Shown piece after piece: positions 16,222 to 26,396 of a stretch of 64,000 bases of DNA. The notes under the pieces were generated by a model. The model saw only the letters and a program-made list of their open reading frames with translations. It had not been told where the DNA came from and ran no database searches. Each line of letters starts with the position of its first letter. Position 1 is the first letter of the stretch. The position numbers were made by a program, and so were the translations under genes. This DNA comes from an uncultured Megasphaera sp. (lineage in GTDB: Bacteria; Bacillota; Negativicutes; Veillonellales; Megasphaeraceae): positions 62,001 to 126,000 of the forward strand of contig CAKPVJ010000002.1 of the NCBI GenBank assembly GCA_934193515.1, given 5' to 3'.

Positions 16222-17352
16222 CTATTGCATGACCACCAGGTTATCCCGGTGAATGACTTCTTCATAAACGCCTTCATGGCCTAAAATAACCGCAATATCA
16301 TTGGTCTTGTGTTTTTTGATGGCTGCAATCTGTTCACTATTATAGTTGACGATTCCCTTGGCAATGATAACGCCGTCATAGACAACATGAACAATATCCC
16401 CTTCATGAAAGATTCCTTCTACACGCACAATGCCTACAGGAAGCAGGCTGGAACCATGTTCTATTAAAGCATTGCGGCATCCTTCGTCTACGACAATCGT
16501 CCCCTGCGATTTACTGCCGGACAAGAGCCAGCGCTTTTTGGAATGCAGATTCGAATCTTTCGCCGTAAACCAGGTTCCTACTTCCTCGCCGCGACAAATT
16601 CTGCGCAATATGCCGTCTTCACTACCGGACGCAATGACCATATCGACACCGGAAGACGTGGATATAGACGCAGCCTGGATTTTGGTATACATCCCGCCAG
16701 TGCCGATGGAGGACCCAGCACCTTCTGCAATGTCATAGAAATGTTTGTCGATTTCCGTTACCTTAGGAATCAGCACGGCGTCCGGATGCGTTTGCGGATT
16801 GGCGGTGTACAAGCCATCAATATCAGACAGCAGCACCAGTAAATCGGCATCAATAATGCTGCTGACCATAGCGGACAGTGTATCATTGTCGCCAATTTTA
16901 AATTCATCAATCGCTACGACATCATTTTCATTGATAATCGGCAAAATGCCCATATCCAGCATCGTCAGCAGGGTATTGCGAGAATTCATGAAATTTTTTC
17001 GATTCTGTGCATCCATCCGCGTCAACAGTACTTGTCCTACAATTTGGCCATATTCGCGAAACATCTTTTCATAGGTATGCAGCAGCACACCCTGGCCGAC
17101 AGCAGCAACAGCCTGTTTTTCCCGAATTGTCTTGGGACGCTGCGCCAAGCCCAAGGGACCTAGCCCGGCACTGACGGCACCGGATGATACCAATACCATC
17201 TGTCTGCCTTGATTGGCCAAATCAGCAATTTCCATGACAAGCCGTTCAATCCGATGATAATTTAATTTTCCTGATTCATGAGTCAGCGTACTCGAACCTA
17301 CTTTAACGACAATACGCCTTTTTTGTGTTAATTCCGGTCGCGTAACGGCCAT
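16222..17352 (-). CDS. proB: Glutamate 5-kinase with PUA domain
   Basis: A 376-aa amino-acid kinase (about 1-260) phosphorylating glutamate in the first step of proline synthesis, plus a C-terminal PUA domain (about 280-370). Motifs: RRIVVKVGSSTLTHESGKLN, LVSSGAVSAGLGPLGL, NENDVVAIDEFKIGDNDTLSA and GTGGMYTKIQAA. Proline feedback inhibition is typical of the family. Upstream of proA in the same transcript and 12 bp from yhbY. Confidence 0.97.
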   Translation of the reverse strand: MAVTRPELTQKRRIVVKVGSSTLTHESGKLNYHRIERLVMEIADLANQGRQMVLVSSGAVSAGLGPLGLAQRPKTIREKQAVAAVGQGVLLHTYEKMFREYGQIVGQVLLTRMDAQNRKNFMNSRNTLLTMLDMGILPIINENDVVAIDEFKIGDNDTLSAMVSSIIDADLLVLLSDIDGLYTANPQTHPDAVLIPKVTEIDKHFYDIAEGAGSSIGTGGMYTKIQAASISTSSGVDMVIASGSEDGILRRICRGEEVGTWFTAKDSNLHSKKRWLLSGSKSQGTIVVDEGCRNALIEHGSSLLPVGIVRVEGIFHEGDIVHVVYDGVIIAKGIVNYNSEQIAAIKKHKTNDIAVILGHEGVYEEVIHRDNLVVMQ

Positions 17353-17364
17353 AGTATCACAACC

Positions 17365-17658
17365 TTACATCGTAATAAAATCAAAATGGGATTTTTTGTC
17401 TTTTTTCTTAAATAATACACCGTAATGGCCTATTACCTGAATCAATTCGGCTCCGAGCATATCTGCCAGTTCTTCCATGGTTTCCTTGGTATCCAAGTTG
17501 GCGTTATTCAGTACATGCGCCTTAATCAGTTCTCTAGCTGTAATGGCAGCACGAGCGCTGTCAATCACGGCATTACTCAACCCGTCTTTGCCAATTTGCA
17601 CAACAGACGGCATCAAACTTGCCATCCCTTTTAATTTCTTTTTATCTTTGTTATTCAT
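17365..17658 (-). CDS. yhbY: YhbY/CRM-domain RNA-binding protein
   Basis: A 97-aa single CRM domain protein associated with pre-50S ribosome assembly. It has LKGMASLMPSVVQIGKDGLS, the RELIKAHVLNN helix and the GHYGVLFKK version of the GxxG loop, with a basic C-terminus. It lies 11 bp after obg and before proB, a common order in Firmicutes. Confidence 0.95.
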   Translation of the reverse strand: MNNKDKKKLKGMASLMPSVVQIGKDGLSNAVIDSARAAITARELIKAHVLNNANLDTKETMEELADMLGAELIQVIGHYGVLFKKKDKKSHFDFITM

Positions 17659-17669
17659 ACAAACTCCTT

Positions 17670-18944
17670 TTATTCGTGATAGTCAAATTCCATTCCGTAA
17701 ATACGAACGGTATTTCCGTCTTGAATGCCGTGTTCTTTCAGCAATTTGTCCAGTTCCATATACCGCCAAATCCGCTGGAAGCGGCGCAGCGACTGGTCAT
17801 CGTCAAAATTGGTCATAGCCACCAAGTTTTCAATACGCGGTCCTGTAATGACAAAGGCACCATCATCATCGCGTTTTACTTCAAAATCAGGCTTTTCTTC
17901 TGCTTTATACACGACTTCTTCCGTTGTTTCTTCCGGTTCTTCGATGTAATCTTCCAGCAGTGTCCAAACTCGTTCCAGCAAGGCGTCCATCCCTTCGCCT
18001 GTCAACGCGCAGATAGGATACACTTCGACGCCGCGCTGTGTCAGATACGCTTCCAGTCGTTCCAGATTGTCCGACCCTTCTTCCAGGGCATCGACTTTAT
18101 TTGCTGCGACAACTTGCTGTTTTCTCGACAATTTGTCACTATATTTCTTTAACTCCGCATTGATTTTTTCATAATCTTCAATCGGATCTCGGCCTTCCAT
18201 GCCGGACACATCCAAAACATGAATCAATATTTTAGTCCGTTCAATATGGCGCAGAAAATCATGCCCCAATCCTACACCTTCACTGGCACCGTCAATGAGT
18301 CCCGGAATATCTGCCATCACAAAGCTGCGGTGGTCGCTCAAATTGACAACGCCTAAAATAGGATTCAACGTTGTAAAATGATAAGCTGCAACTTCCGGCT
18401 GTGCTGCTGATACTTTCCGCAGAATACTGGATTTGCCGACACTGGGATAGCCCAACAAGCCTACGTCAGCCAATACTTTCAATTCCAGTTTCAGCCACCG
18501 TTCTTCTCCCGGTTCTCCTCGTTCGGCAAAGGTCGGCGTGCGGTTGGCACTGGTACGAAAATGCCAGTTGCCGCGGCCGCCGCGGCCGCCTTTGGCCACA
18601 ATCGCCTGCTGGCCGTCGTGACTCAAATCAGCAATAATTTTATCGGTTTCTTCATCGCGAACTACCGTTCCCAGCGGCACGGTAATCAGTAAATCATCAG
18701 CATCGCGGCCGTATTTATTGCTTCCCTGTCCTTTGCCGCCTGGCTTGGCTTTAAACAAACGTCGAAAACGAAAGTCTACCAATGTATTGACGTTGCGGTC
18801 TGCTACGAGGACCACGTTGCCGCCCTGCCCGCCGTCACCGCCGTTAGGACCGCCTTTAGGAACAAATTTTTCATGCCGGAAGCTGCTCATGCCATCGCCG
18901 CCGCGGCCTGATTGTACAAATATTCTTGCTCTGTCTATAAACAT
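17670..18944 (-). CDS. obg: Obg family GTPase
   Basis: A 424-aa Obg/CgtA GTPase of 50S assembly and stress control. The glycine-rich Obg fold comes first (FVQSGRGGDGMSSFRHEKF, GGDGGQGGNV). The G domain has G1 GYPSVGKSS, G3 DIPGLIDGAS and G4 NKVD. A C-terminal OCT domain ends the protein. The usual partners rplU-rpmA are not upstream here. A weak stem (GAGACA/TGTCTC, about 19022-19050) is the only structure seen in the 219-bp gap after ctpA. Confidence 0.97.
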   Translation of the reverse strand: MFIDRARIFVQSGRGGDGMSSFRHEKFVPKGGPNGGDGGQGGNVVLVADRNVNTLVDFRFRRLFKAKPGGKGQGSNKYGRDADDLLITVPLGTVVRDEETDKIIADLSHDGQQAIVAKGGRGGRGNWHFRTSANRTPTFAERGEPGEERWLKLELKVLADVGLLGYPSVGKSSILRKVSAAQPEVAAYHFTTLNPILGVVNLSDHRSFVMADIPGLIDGASEGVGLGHDFLRHIERTKILIHVLDVSGMEGRDPIEDYEKINAELKKYSDKLSRKQQVVAANKVDALEEGSDNLERLEAYLTQRGVEVYPICALTGEGMDALLERVWTLLEDYIEEPEETTEEVVYKAEEKPDFEVKRDDDGAFVITGPRIENLVAMTNFDDDQSLRRFQRIWRYMELDKLLKEHGIQDGNTVRIYGMEFDYHE

Positions 18945-19163
18945 AATTCACCTCATGGAAATGAAATGCGCCAACGCGCCTATATACGAAATCTCCGTTT
19001 ACACTGCCATATATACAGAAAGAGACACAGCATACATATACCATGTCTCCTGTCTATCTGTCCTACGTGCATATGTAATTACGGTACTGAGAAAATTTTA
19101 AAGCAAAATGACGAATCTGTAAAGACATTTTTTAGAAATTTCCAAAAAGATGGCCTCGATGCT

Positions 19164-20315
19164 TTAGGATTCTTCTTTTAACACATCAATCGCTTTCTGC
19201 AGTTGGTAGTCTGTCGTATCATTGGGCTGCAGCTGCACCATGATATCTGGTTCAATACCTGCCCCGTCAATTTCTCTGCCATTTGCCGTGTGATACTTGG
19301 CCACTGTCAACTTGACAGCGTCATCGTTGCTGATGCCATACACACCCTGCACAGTACCCTTGCCATAGCTGCGCACGCCAATAATCTTGCCCAAGCCTAA
19401 ATCTTGAACCGCCCCAGCGACAATTTCTGACGCACTGGCTGAATTTTCATTAATCAGTACAGCCATCGGAATGGTATCACCGGTTCCGGAAGCCGTATAG
19501 GTCTGTGTATTGCCATCACTGCTGGTAAAAGATACGACCGTACTGCCCTGCGGCACAAAATTCCCGGCTACTTCTACCGCCTGATCGACCAGGCCGCCCG
19601 GATTGTTTCGCAGGTCGAGAATCATTTTTTCCATGCCCTGTTCCCGCAGCGACTGGTATTCTTTTGTAAATTCCTTGCCTGTATCTTCACTAAAAACGCC
19701 AATGCGGATGTAGCCAATATTAGTCCCTTCGACCATCTGACCCATGACGGTCTTCATATGAATCTGCCGCCGTGTCAACGCGACCTCTTTATCCGCACCG
19801 TCTTCACGAATTGTCAATACGACATCGGTGTTGACCGGCCCGCGAATCTTTTGCGATACATCTTCCAGCTTCATGCCTGCCGTCGGCGTCCCGTCAATAG
19901 CCGTAATGATATCGCCCCGTTTCAACGCAGCTTCACTAGCCGGACTGTCATCGATAACGCCGGCAATTAATACGCCTTCATCGGCACTGCCGATATAGAC
20001 GCCAATACCTGCATAGGAGCTAGTCATTTGTTCTTGAAAACTTTGAAATTCGTCGCCGGCCATATATACGGAATGCTTATCGCCAAGCGTGGAAACAATT
20101 CCTTTCATGGCGCCGTCAAGTAATGTCTTTTTGTCTACCGTATCCGCATAGTGCGTTTCTACGACATACAATGTGCGATACAGTTTCATCCAACCCAGCC
20201 AATCTCCCATAAAATAATAGGACAGGCCCATAAAAATCAATACGGCTGCTGCCAATGCAGACACAACCCACGCCACTATATGATACAGCCAGGAAGTTCG
20301 TTTTCCCTTATCCAT
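19164..20315 (-). CDS. ctpA: C-terminal processing peptidase (S41 family)
   Basis: A 383-aa membrane-anchored serine protease. One N-terminal helix (about 12-32) is followed by a PDZ domain with YAGIGVYIG and ASEAALKRGDIITAIDG. The S41 catalytic core has Ser in NENSASASEIVAGA and Lys in RSYGKGTVQG. It acts outside the cytoplasmic membrane. It lies 12 bp downstream of an M23 peptidase that follows ftsEX, the usual Firmicutes ftsEX-PcsB/EnvC-ctpA arrangement, which suggests a role in division-linked wall remodelling. Confidence 0.95.
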   Translation of the reverse strand: MDKGKRTSWLYHIVAWVVSALAAAVLIFMGLSYYFMGDWLGWMKLYRTLYVVETHYADTVDKKTLLDGAMKGIVSTLGDKHSVYMAGDEFQSFQEQMTSSYAGIGVYIGSADEGVLIAGVIDDSPASEAALKRGDIITAIDGTPTAGMKLEDVSQKIRGPVNTDVVLTIREDGADKEVALTRRQIHMKTVMGQMVEGTNIGYIRIGVFSEDTGKEFTKEYQSLREQGMEKMILDLRNNPGGLVDQAVEVAGNFVPQGSTVVSFTSSDGNTQTYTASGTGDTIPMAVLINENSASASEIVAGAVQDLGLGKIIGVRSYGKGTVQGVYGISNDDAVKLTVAKYHTANGREIDGAGIEPDIMVQLQPNDTTDYQLQKAIDVLKEES

Positions 20316-20327
20316 CGTATCGCCGCC

Positions 20328-21587
20328 TTATAAATATGCTGCCGGATCTACGGGGTCACCGTTGGACCGGACTTCAAAATGAACATGCGGGCCTGTCGAA
20401 TTTCCAGTAGAACCCGCATAGGCAATGACTTGCCCCTGCGATACAGACTGCCCTTCGGATACATTTAATGATTCATTGTGGCCATATAATGTCGATAAGC
20501 CATTGCCATGGTCGATAATAACGGCATACCCATACCCGCTAATCCAGCCGGCTTCGACAACAACACCGCTGTCAGCTGCATGAACAGGTGTACCGTAATC
20601 GACGCCGATATCCATACCACTGTGATAAATAGTAGAACCAAAAATCGGATGCGTACGATAGCCGTACGGCGAGGTAATCACACCATTTACCGGCCAAATA
20701 AAGGCACCAGAGCCACTGACCGGCTGATAGCTGTAATCTGCACCGCCGCCGTCTCCTGCGCTGCCGCTGTCATCTGCACCGCTGCTACTGCTGTCATCCG
20801 AACTACTGCTAGCTGCTGCCTGCTGCTGTGCCGCAGCTTCTGCCGCAGCTGCGGCACGGGCAGCCGCCCTTTGCCGCAGCATGTCTCCAATAGCCTGGGA
20901 AGAAGCTTCTAATTCGCGATATACTTCTTCTGCCGTCGCTTTATCGGTTTCTGCTTTATGCAAAATAGCCTGTTGTTCACTCTTATGCTGTTCGATTTCC
21001 GCTTTTTTCTTAGCCGCGTTTTCCTTCAATTCAGCCTGCTTCTGTCGCTGATCTTCCAGCTCCTGCTGCACCTGCTGAATTTCGTCACGCTGCTGGCGAA
21101 TAGAGTTGATTAAATCCATATCAGCGGCAATCACGCGCCGCAGCAAGTCCACACGATTAGCGAAATCATTGAAATCCTTGGCACCCAATACAACATCCAA
21201 ATAGCTCAGCTGCCCATGCATATAAATATCACGGATGCGGACCCGGAATACTTTTTCCCGTTTTTTCAGTTTCGCTTGTTCTTCTTTTAATTTAACCTGC
21301 ATGTCTGCAATCTGTTTTTCTGTATCGGCAAGCTGTGAAGAAATCGATTGATATTCTTTAGTCGCAGCATTCAAATTATCCTGAGTTACCCGCAGTTTTT
21401 CAGAAACATTGCCAATGACAGCTTCAGCATCGCTTTTTTTCTGTGTTTGTTCTGCCATCTGTCCCTGCACATCGGACAACTGATTTTGTAAATCCTCATC
21501 TTCTGCAAAAACAGCAAAACAAGGATTCAGCAGCGCTGCCGCTACCAGGGAGGCAATATATTTTTTGTGTGAATTAAACGTCACCAT
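20328..21587 (-). CDS. EnvC/PcsB-like murein hydrolase (coiled coil + M23/LytM)
   Basis: A 419-aa secreted protein. It has a signal peptide (cleavage probably after VFAE), two long coiled-coil stretches rich in Gln/Glu/Lys (about 30-240), an Ala/Gln and Ser/Asp/Gly-rich linker, and a C-terminal LytM domain (about 300-419). The Zn-binding residues look complete: HSGMDIG and HVHFE, plus YGHN. An intact centre suggests a true endopeptidase rather than an amidase activator. It lies 4 bp after ftsX, so FtsEX is the likely ATP-driven regulator (inference from the family). Confidence 0.93.
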   Translation of the reverse strand: MVTFNSHKKYIASLVAAALLNPCFAVFAEDEDLQNQLSDVQGQMAEQTQKKSDAEAVIGNVSEKLRVTQDNLNAATKEYQSISSQLADTEKQIADMQVKLKEEQAKLKKREKVFRVRIRDIYMHGQLSYLDVVLGAKDFNDFANRVDLLRRVIAADMDLINSIRQQRDEIQQVQQELEDQRQKQAELKENAAKKKAEIEQHKSEQQAILHKAETDKATAEEVYRELEASSQAIGDMLRQRAAARAAAAAEAAAQQQAAASSSSDDSSSSGADDSGSAGDGGGADYSYQPVSGSGAFIWPVNGVITSPYGYRTHPIFGSTIYHSGMDIGVDYGTPVHAADSGVVVEAGWISGYGYAVIIDHGNGLSTLYGHNESLNVSEGQSVSQGQVIAYAGSTGNSTGPHVHFEVRSNGDPVDPAAYL

Positions 21588-21591
21588 AGCC

Positions 21592-22479
21592 TTACACCTT
21601 CATATACCGTTTCAACGAAATCGTGCTGCCTACTGCCCCAATAATCATGCTGATAACCAGCAAAACGCCAGCCATCCGATACATAAACGGGTACATGCTG
21701 ACAAGCGGCAAAAATGCCAGAGAACGATGAATAGCTACCGTTACAAATTCATAAAACTGAAACAACACGATGTCCGCAATCAGACCGCCGATAAATCCCA
21801 AGAACAATCCTTCCAGCAGGAATGGCCAGCGAATAAACCAGTTCGTTGCCCCAACGTATTTCATGATTCCTATTTCTTTACGCCGTGCAAAAACAGTCAG
21901 GCGAATCGTGTTGGAAATAATAAACAGCGTCGCCAGTGTCAAGAAAATGACCAAGGCAATGCCGCCCCAGCGAATGACCGATGTAATTTGGAAAAGCTGT
22001 TCGATAATTTCCTGGCCATAATGTGTGCTTTCTACTTCCGGGTAATCGGCTACAATTCGAGCCGTCCGTTTGACAGCAGCCGGATCGGTAAACGTAATTT
22101 CATAGGAACTTGGCAGGGGATTTTTTCCTTCCAAGGCATTGAGTATACCCGGCTGATCTTTCATACGGTCCCGCAGTTTGTCCATGGCCTGATCTTTATT
22201 GGTAAACGTGATTTCTTTTACATCTTCCATTTGTTTTAATCGTTTGCCAACGCTCATTACTTGTTCCGTAGACAGGTCATCTTTTAAATAAATACTGATT
22301 TGTACCTGGCTTTCCAAGTTTTCAGCAAAATAATCCAAGTTGGCTACCAAGGTCATAAAAATCCCCAGTATAAAGAAGGAAAGCGCTACGGTGGCAATGG
22401 AAGCAATCGTCATAAAGCGGTTGCGCCAAAAAGACTGCAGGGCTTCTGAAACAAAATAACGCATCGTCCTAATCTTCAT
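21592..22479 (-). CDS. ftsX: Cell division ABC transporter permease FtsX
   Basis: A 295-aa four-helix FtsX. It begins MKIRTMRYFVSEALQSFWRN, has a first helix (about 22-47), an extracellular domain, then three helices with the RLTVFARRKEIGIMKYVGAT FtsX/MacB signature. The frame is open 14 codons further up, but the ATG at 22479 overlaps the end of ftsE by 11 nt, has AAAGG upstream and matches the family. It signals across the membrane to the adjacent M23 hydrolase. Confidence 0.95.
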   Translation of the reverse strand: MKIRTMRYFVSEALQSFWRNRFMTIASIATVALSFFILGIFMTLVANLDYFAENLESQVQISIYLKDDLSTEQVMSVGKRLKQMEDVKEITFTNKDQAMDKLRDRMKDQPGILNALEGKNPLPSSYEITFTDPAAVKRTARIVADYPEVESTHYGQEIIEQLFQITSVIRWGGIALVIFLTLATLFIISNTIRLTVFARRKEIGIMKYVGATNWFIRWPFLLEGLFLGFIGGLIADIVLFQFYEFVTVAIHRSLAFLPLVSMYPFMYRMAGVLLVISMIIGAVGSTISLKRYMKV

Positions 22480-23155
22480 CGTTGTAGCCGCCTTTCTGTT
22501 CATCACGGACGACATGACCATTGACGATTTCGATGACGCGCTTGTTCATCAAGTCTACCATCTGTTTGTCATGCGTGACCATGAGAACGGTCGTCCCCAT
22601 ATGGTTAATTTTCTTAAACGTATCCATAATGTCGCGTGATGTTTCCGGGTCCAGGTTTCCTGTCGGTTCATCAGCAATCAGCAGCAGCGGCCGATTGACA
22701 ATTGCTCTGGCAATCGCTACACGCTGTTGTTCGCCGCCGCTCAGATTGTGCGGCAGTGCATCGGCTTTGCCCAAAAGGCCCACTAAGTCCAACACGTTGC
22801 GGACGCGTTCTTTGATGACGCGGCGCGGTGATTCAATTACTTCCATGGCAAAGGCCACATTTTCTTCTGCCGTCTTGTTGGGAAGCAGTCTAAAATCCTG
22901 AAATACAATCCCCATTTTGCGCCGCAGATACGGTACGCGGCTTTTCGGCAGCCGATTGACTGCCGTTCCGTCTACATAGACGGAGCCGGATGTCGGCAGT
23001 TCTTCATGGGACAATAATTTTATCAGCGTAGATTTGCCGGCACCGCTGGCACCGACGACAAATACAAATTCGCCTTTCCCAATATGCAGTGAAACATGAT
23101 CCAGCGCAATGGAGCCGTTGCTGTATACTTTCGATACATCTTTTAAGTCAATCAT
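22469..23155 (-). CDS. ftsE: Cell division ATP-binding protein FtsE
   Basis: A 228-aa ABC ATPase partner of FtsX. Walker A GASGAGKST, signature LSGGEQQRVAIARAI, Walker B LLIADEPTGNLD and the H-loop VTHDKQ are complete. A TTG nine codons upstream is open, but the ATG at 23155 has AGAGG 6 nt before it and gives the canonical MIDLKDVSKVY start. Confidence 0.96.
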   Translation of the reverse strand: MIDLKDVSKVYSNGSIALDHVSLHIGKGEFVFVVGASGAGKSTLIKLLSHEELPTSGSVYVDGTAVNRLPKSRVPYLRRKMGIVFQDFRLLPNKTAEENVAFAMEVIESPRRVIKERVRNVLDLVGLLGKADALPHNLSGGEQQRVAIARAIVNRPLLLIADEPTGNLDPETSRDIMDTFKKINHMGTTVLMVTHDKQMVDLMNKRVIEIVNGHVVRDEQKGGYNDED

Positions 23156-23207
23156 ACGAAACCTCTTTTCAAACATATCCAAACGGACAAGCTGCGCAGC
23201 CGATATC

Positions 23208-24332
23208 TTATATATCGTTTTTTAAATGAGTCCGCAGCTCTGTTTTGTCTTCAATGACCCGCAGTGCTAAGTACGCATTGCGCATCGACTGTCGGCGCAA
23301 ATGATTCAAATGCGCTTTGATTTCCGGAGAAATTTGCCCGGCTTCCAATTTGCCAGCTACGTTTTTTACCAGCTGCTGTGCCGTTACATTTTCTACAGTA
23401 CCGCACAGCGTATCCCCTATCAGTTGAATAAAACTATCTATTTTGGGGTCATAGGAAATGGCTGCCGCCGGAACCTGCATAATAGAAGCAAACACAAGCG
23501 CGTGAAGCCGGTTGGCAATCACAGCATCCATACAGCCGATGAGCGACATAAATTCTACCGTATTATACTGTTCTTTCAAGACAACAGCTTCTGTTTTCAT
23601 CGCCTTAGCAATATCTTCACCGGCACGCACATCGGCAGGATACTGCATCGGAATGAAAATGATACGGGCATCATAGGTCGTCTGCAGCACATCTGCCGCC
23701 TTGGCAATTTCTTGTTTAAATGCTTCCATACCTTTCCAGTCGCGAACGGCAATGCCGATACGGCGGCGAATTCCTGTCACTCCCGCCTTTTTGAGCAAAT
23801 AAAATCCAATCTGCTTGTCTACTGGATGCATAGATAAAACAGCATCAGCTGTCACATGAATAGGCGGCACCGTAACGCCCAAAGATGCCAGTTCGGCTTT
23901 AGAATCAGCGTCGCGCACGCCAATAACCGTGACGCGCTGCAGCACGCGTTGTACCGCCTGCCGTTCTTTACTGCCAATGACCGGCCCTATCCCTTGCGCA
24001 TACAGCATGACTGGCTTGTGAAAAAGCAACGCAATCCGCATGATAAAGAGATAATAATACAAGCTGCGGGAACTGGTTACATTTTGAAGCAAGCTCCCCC
24101 CACCGCTGATAAGAATATCACAGCGGCGAATAGCCGCTGCGATAGCTAAAAAATTCATGCGGTGAACTGCATGTACTTTATGATACTCTTTGGTCATCCG
24201 GCAGTTGCCGGTAATAACCGTAATATGTATATCAGGAATAATATCCCGCAGTGAGCCGACAATAGCCGAAAGCATGGCTTCATCACCGGCATTGGCAAAT
24301 CCATAGTATCCAGAAATTACTACTTTAACCAC
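23208..24332 (-). CDS. csaB: Polysaccharide pyruvyl transferase CsaB
   Basis: A 374-aa pyruvyl transferase that ketal-links pyruvate to secondary cell-wall polymers so that SLH-domain proteins can bind. The N-terminus VVISGYYGFANAGDEAML and the LISGGGSLLQNVTSSRSLYYY and YAQGIGPV motifs are diagnostic. It overlaps the DUF5693 gene by 8 nt, a pair conserved in Negativicutes and clostridia. In Negativicutes it fits SLH-type outer-membrane attachment to pyruvylated wall (inference). Confidence 0.93.
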   Translation of the reverse strand: MVKVVISGYYGFANAGDEAMLSAIVGSLRDIIPDIHITVITGNCRMTKEYHKVHAVHRMNFLAIAAAIRRCDILISGGGSLLQNVTSSRSLYYYLFIMRIALLFHKPVMLYAQGIGPVIGSKERQAVQRVLQRVTVIGVRDADSKAELASLGVTVPPIHVTADAVLSMHPVDKQIGFYLLKKAGVTGIRRRIGIAVRDWKGMEAFKQEIAKAADVLQTTYDARIIFIPMQYPADVRAGEDIAKAMKTEAVVLKEQYNTVEFMSLIGCMDAVIANRLHALVFASIMQVPAAAISYDPKIDSFIQLIGDTLCGTVENVTAQQLVKNVAGKLEAGQISPEIKAHLNHLRRQSMRNAYLALRVIEDKTELRTHLKNDI

Positions 24333-26391
24333 GGGGTTTCACCTGCTTTCCCAGCCATGCCGTTACATATTGCAGCACGGCCAAGAGGAAAATAACCAAG
24401 ATGCCGATAACCATTCCGACAATCCAGCCGTCAATACCGCGGATAAAGGACATGAGGAACGGCGTGCGGATATGGGCAAATGTTTCTACCATAGAGCCTA
24501 CGCCGATGGCTGCTGCCAAGACGAGGAAAAAGTGCAGAATCTGCGGCCATTTTCGATACATGGCTGCTACCATGAGGAAAAATGCCGGATGGCCAATCAA
24601 AAATTCCTTTTCGCGAGGCCGTGCATACATGGCATTTTCCAAGAAACGGCGCAAAGCTACTTCTGCTCCCGGCACAGGAACTCCTGCCGTATGGCCGCTG
24701 CGGCCGACAAAGACAAAAGCTACTAAGCCCAGTATGGCCAATACAATCAATGTACCCATTTTAATCGGAATATTGAGAAATTCTTTGGCAAACGTGACGA
24801 AATCCTGGGCAGATGTCATCGTCGTGCCACCCAAGGGAAAACGGCGCAGATAGCCAATGGCTACCAGAATAACCGGCAGAATAAAAGTCAATTTGACACC
24901 GCGGTAAAAGTCAAATTCCATAAAGAAGCGAATATTTCCCAACATAGCAGCAATAAACAAGCCGCCAATCATGGCAATTGCTACGGCACAGGTAAGTCCT
25001 ATCGCCCCATCGCGAATTACTTTTCCATAACTGAGTTTATGCGTAATCTTTTTCTTTTTCCAGCAGTCCAGCAGCAAGAGAATCGCTGCCGTAGGAGCTG
25101 CCGAGGCACAGCCTACAGCCATCATCTGCAAGAACAGTGCCCCTTTGGCAATCACAGCACCGCCTATGCCGCCGATAATCGCCAGCACCATCAACAGATA
25201 ATTGAGACGGTTGGAAAGCGGCAGCAGTAAGTTGAGCGTAAAAACAAATCCGCAGGCAGCAGCCGCAGCAATCAGCGCCAATAAAATTTTGTTAGGATAA
25301 TACGTATCCATTACCGTAGCCCGTCCCAACGTGTAGCCGCGGTCCTGCAGTTTTTTGCTGGCCATAGAGATATATGCCAAATTCGTTTCTGTCAGATTCA
25401 TGCCGTGCATCGGCTTTTTATACAACGGATACAAATTAACGCGGACATTGCGTTCCAAATCACTAATGTAGTAGCGCATAGCAGCTTCTTCCGGCGTAAT
25501 CTTTTCCAATTCTTCTTTCGCCATAGCATATACACGTACGGTTTGATAATCCAATAAACCGGCTAAATCGTACATGCCGTCTTGGGACGTATACTGCAGC
25601 TGATTGACAGATTCAATCATGTAAAACGGCAAATGCCGTTCTTTCATTTGGTCAGCAGTAAAAGTCAGCATGTCTTTGCGCTGTGCATTGACATGCGTAT
25701 ATCCCAGTACTTCTTTGCCGACAAACATAATACCGGATGCATTTTCAATCGTGTCGGCACGGTCAAAAAAGCGTTGTACTTGTTCTTTCGTAGGATTGCT
25801 GTAATTGGTAGGCCGCAAAATCACATGAAAGCCGTGCGAAGAAATCTTTTTGGCATCTGCCGTCATAATTCCCAAATTGACATCGCCCAGTGCCGGCATG
25901 ACACCGCGCAGCCCGGCAATACGATATTGGCTGTCAGCAAGCAAGCTGACATTTTTTTCGCCCAAGCGGATTTTCAAATCAGCAGTAACTTCATCAAAAT
26001 AAAGATCTTCCTGATCTTTTGGTTTGCCAACTAAATAATAATCATAGGATAAATCGGCAATATGGAACTGAGGATAATACAGCTTTAAGCCCAAGCGGGT
26101 AATCAAGGACATTTCACCGCGCTGCGTCAATTTGTTAAGCGTTGTGTCATAAATGGTAAAGCTTGTAATCCCAGCTTCCCGGCATTTTTCCAACGCTGTA
26201 TCCAAATCATACCCATCATTTCGTGCTATGTTGACAACAGCATCATAATCCATCGCTTGTTCAATGGTCATGCTCTTCTTTTCTACATAATGCCGTTGTA
26301 CGCACAGACATATAGAACAAAGCACCCCGATCAGTACCGCCCCAATCAAGAGTACTTTACTAAACCTATTGTTTTTTGTCATCATTTCCAC
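24325..26391 (-). CDS. DUF5693 multi-pass membrane protein
   Basis: A 688-aa protein with an N-terminal helix (about 12-30), a large extracytoplasmic region (about 35-360) containing REAGITSFTIYDTTLNKL and REKEFLIGHP-type motifs, and a C-terminal half with about nine membrane helices. This is the DUF5693 family always found next to csaB. The function is unproven; it probably assists export or modification of the pyruvylated wall polymer. ATG two codons in (MTKNN) is an alternative start. Confidence 0.85.
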   Translation of the reverse strand: MEMMTKNNRFSKVLLIGAVLIGVLCSICLCVQRHYVEKKSMTIEQAMDYDAVVNIARNDGYDLDTALEKCREAGITSFTIYDTTLNKLTQRGEMSLITRLGLKLYYPQFHIADLSYDYYLVGKPKDQEDLYFDEVTADLKIRLGEKNVSLLADSQYRIAGLRGVMPALGDVNLGIMTADAKKISSHGFHVILRPTNYSNPTKEQVQRFFDRADTIENASGIMFVGKEVLGYTHVNAQRKDMLTFTADQMKERHLPFYMIESVNQLQYTSQDGMYDLAGLLDYQTVRVYAMAKEELEKITPEEAAMRYYISDLERNVRVNLYPLYKKPMHGMNLTETNLAYISMASKKLQDRGYTLGRATVMDTYYPNKILLALIAAAAACGFVFTLNLLLPLSNRLNYLLMVLAIIGGIGGAVIAKGALFLQMMAVGCASAAPTAAILLLLDCWKKKKITHKLSYGKVIRDGAIGLTCAVAIAMIGGLFIAAMLGNIRFFMEFDFYRGVKLTFILPVILVAIGYLRRFPLGGTTMTSAQDFVTFAKEFLNIPIKMGTLIVLAILGLVAFVFVGRSGHTAGVPVPGAEVALRRFLENAMYARPREKEFLIGHPAFFLMVAAMYRKWPQILHFFLVLAAAIGVGSMVETFAHIRTPFLMSFIRGIDGWIVGMVIGILVIFLLAVLQYVTAWLGKQVKPRG

Positions 26392-26396
26392 CTTAT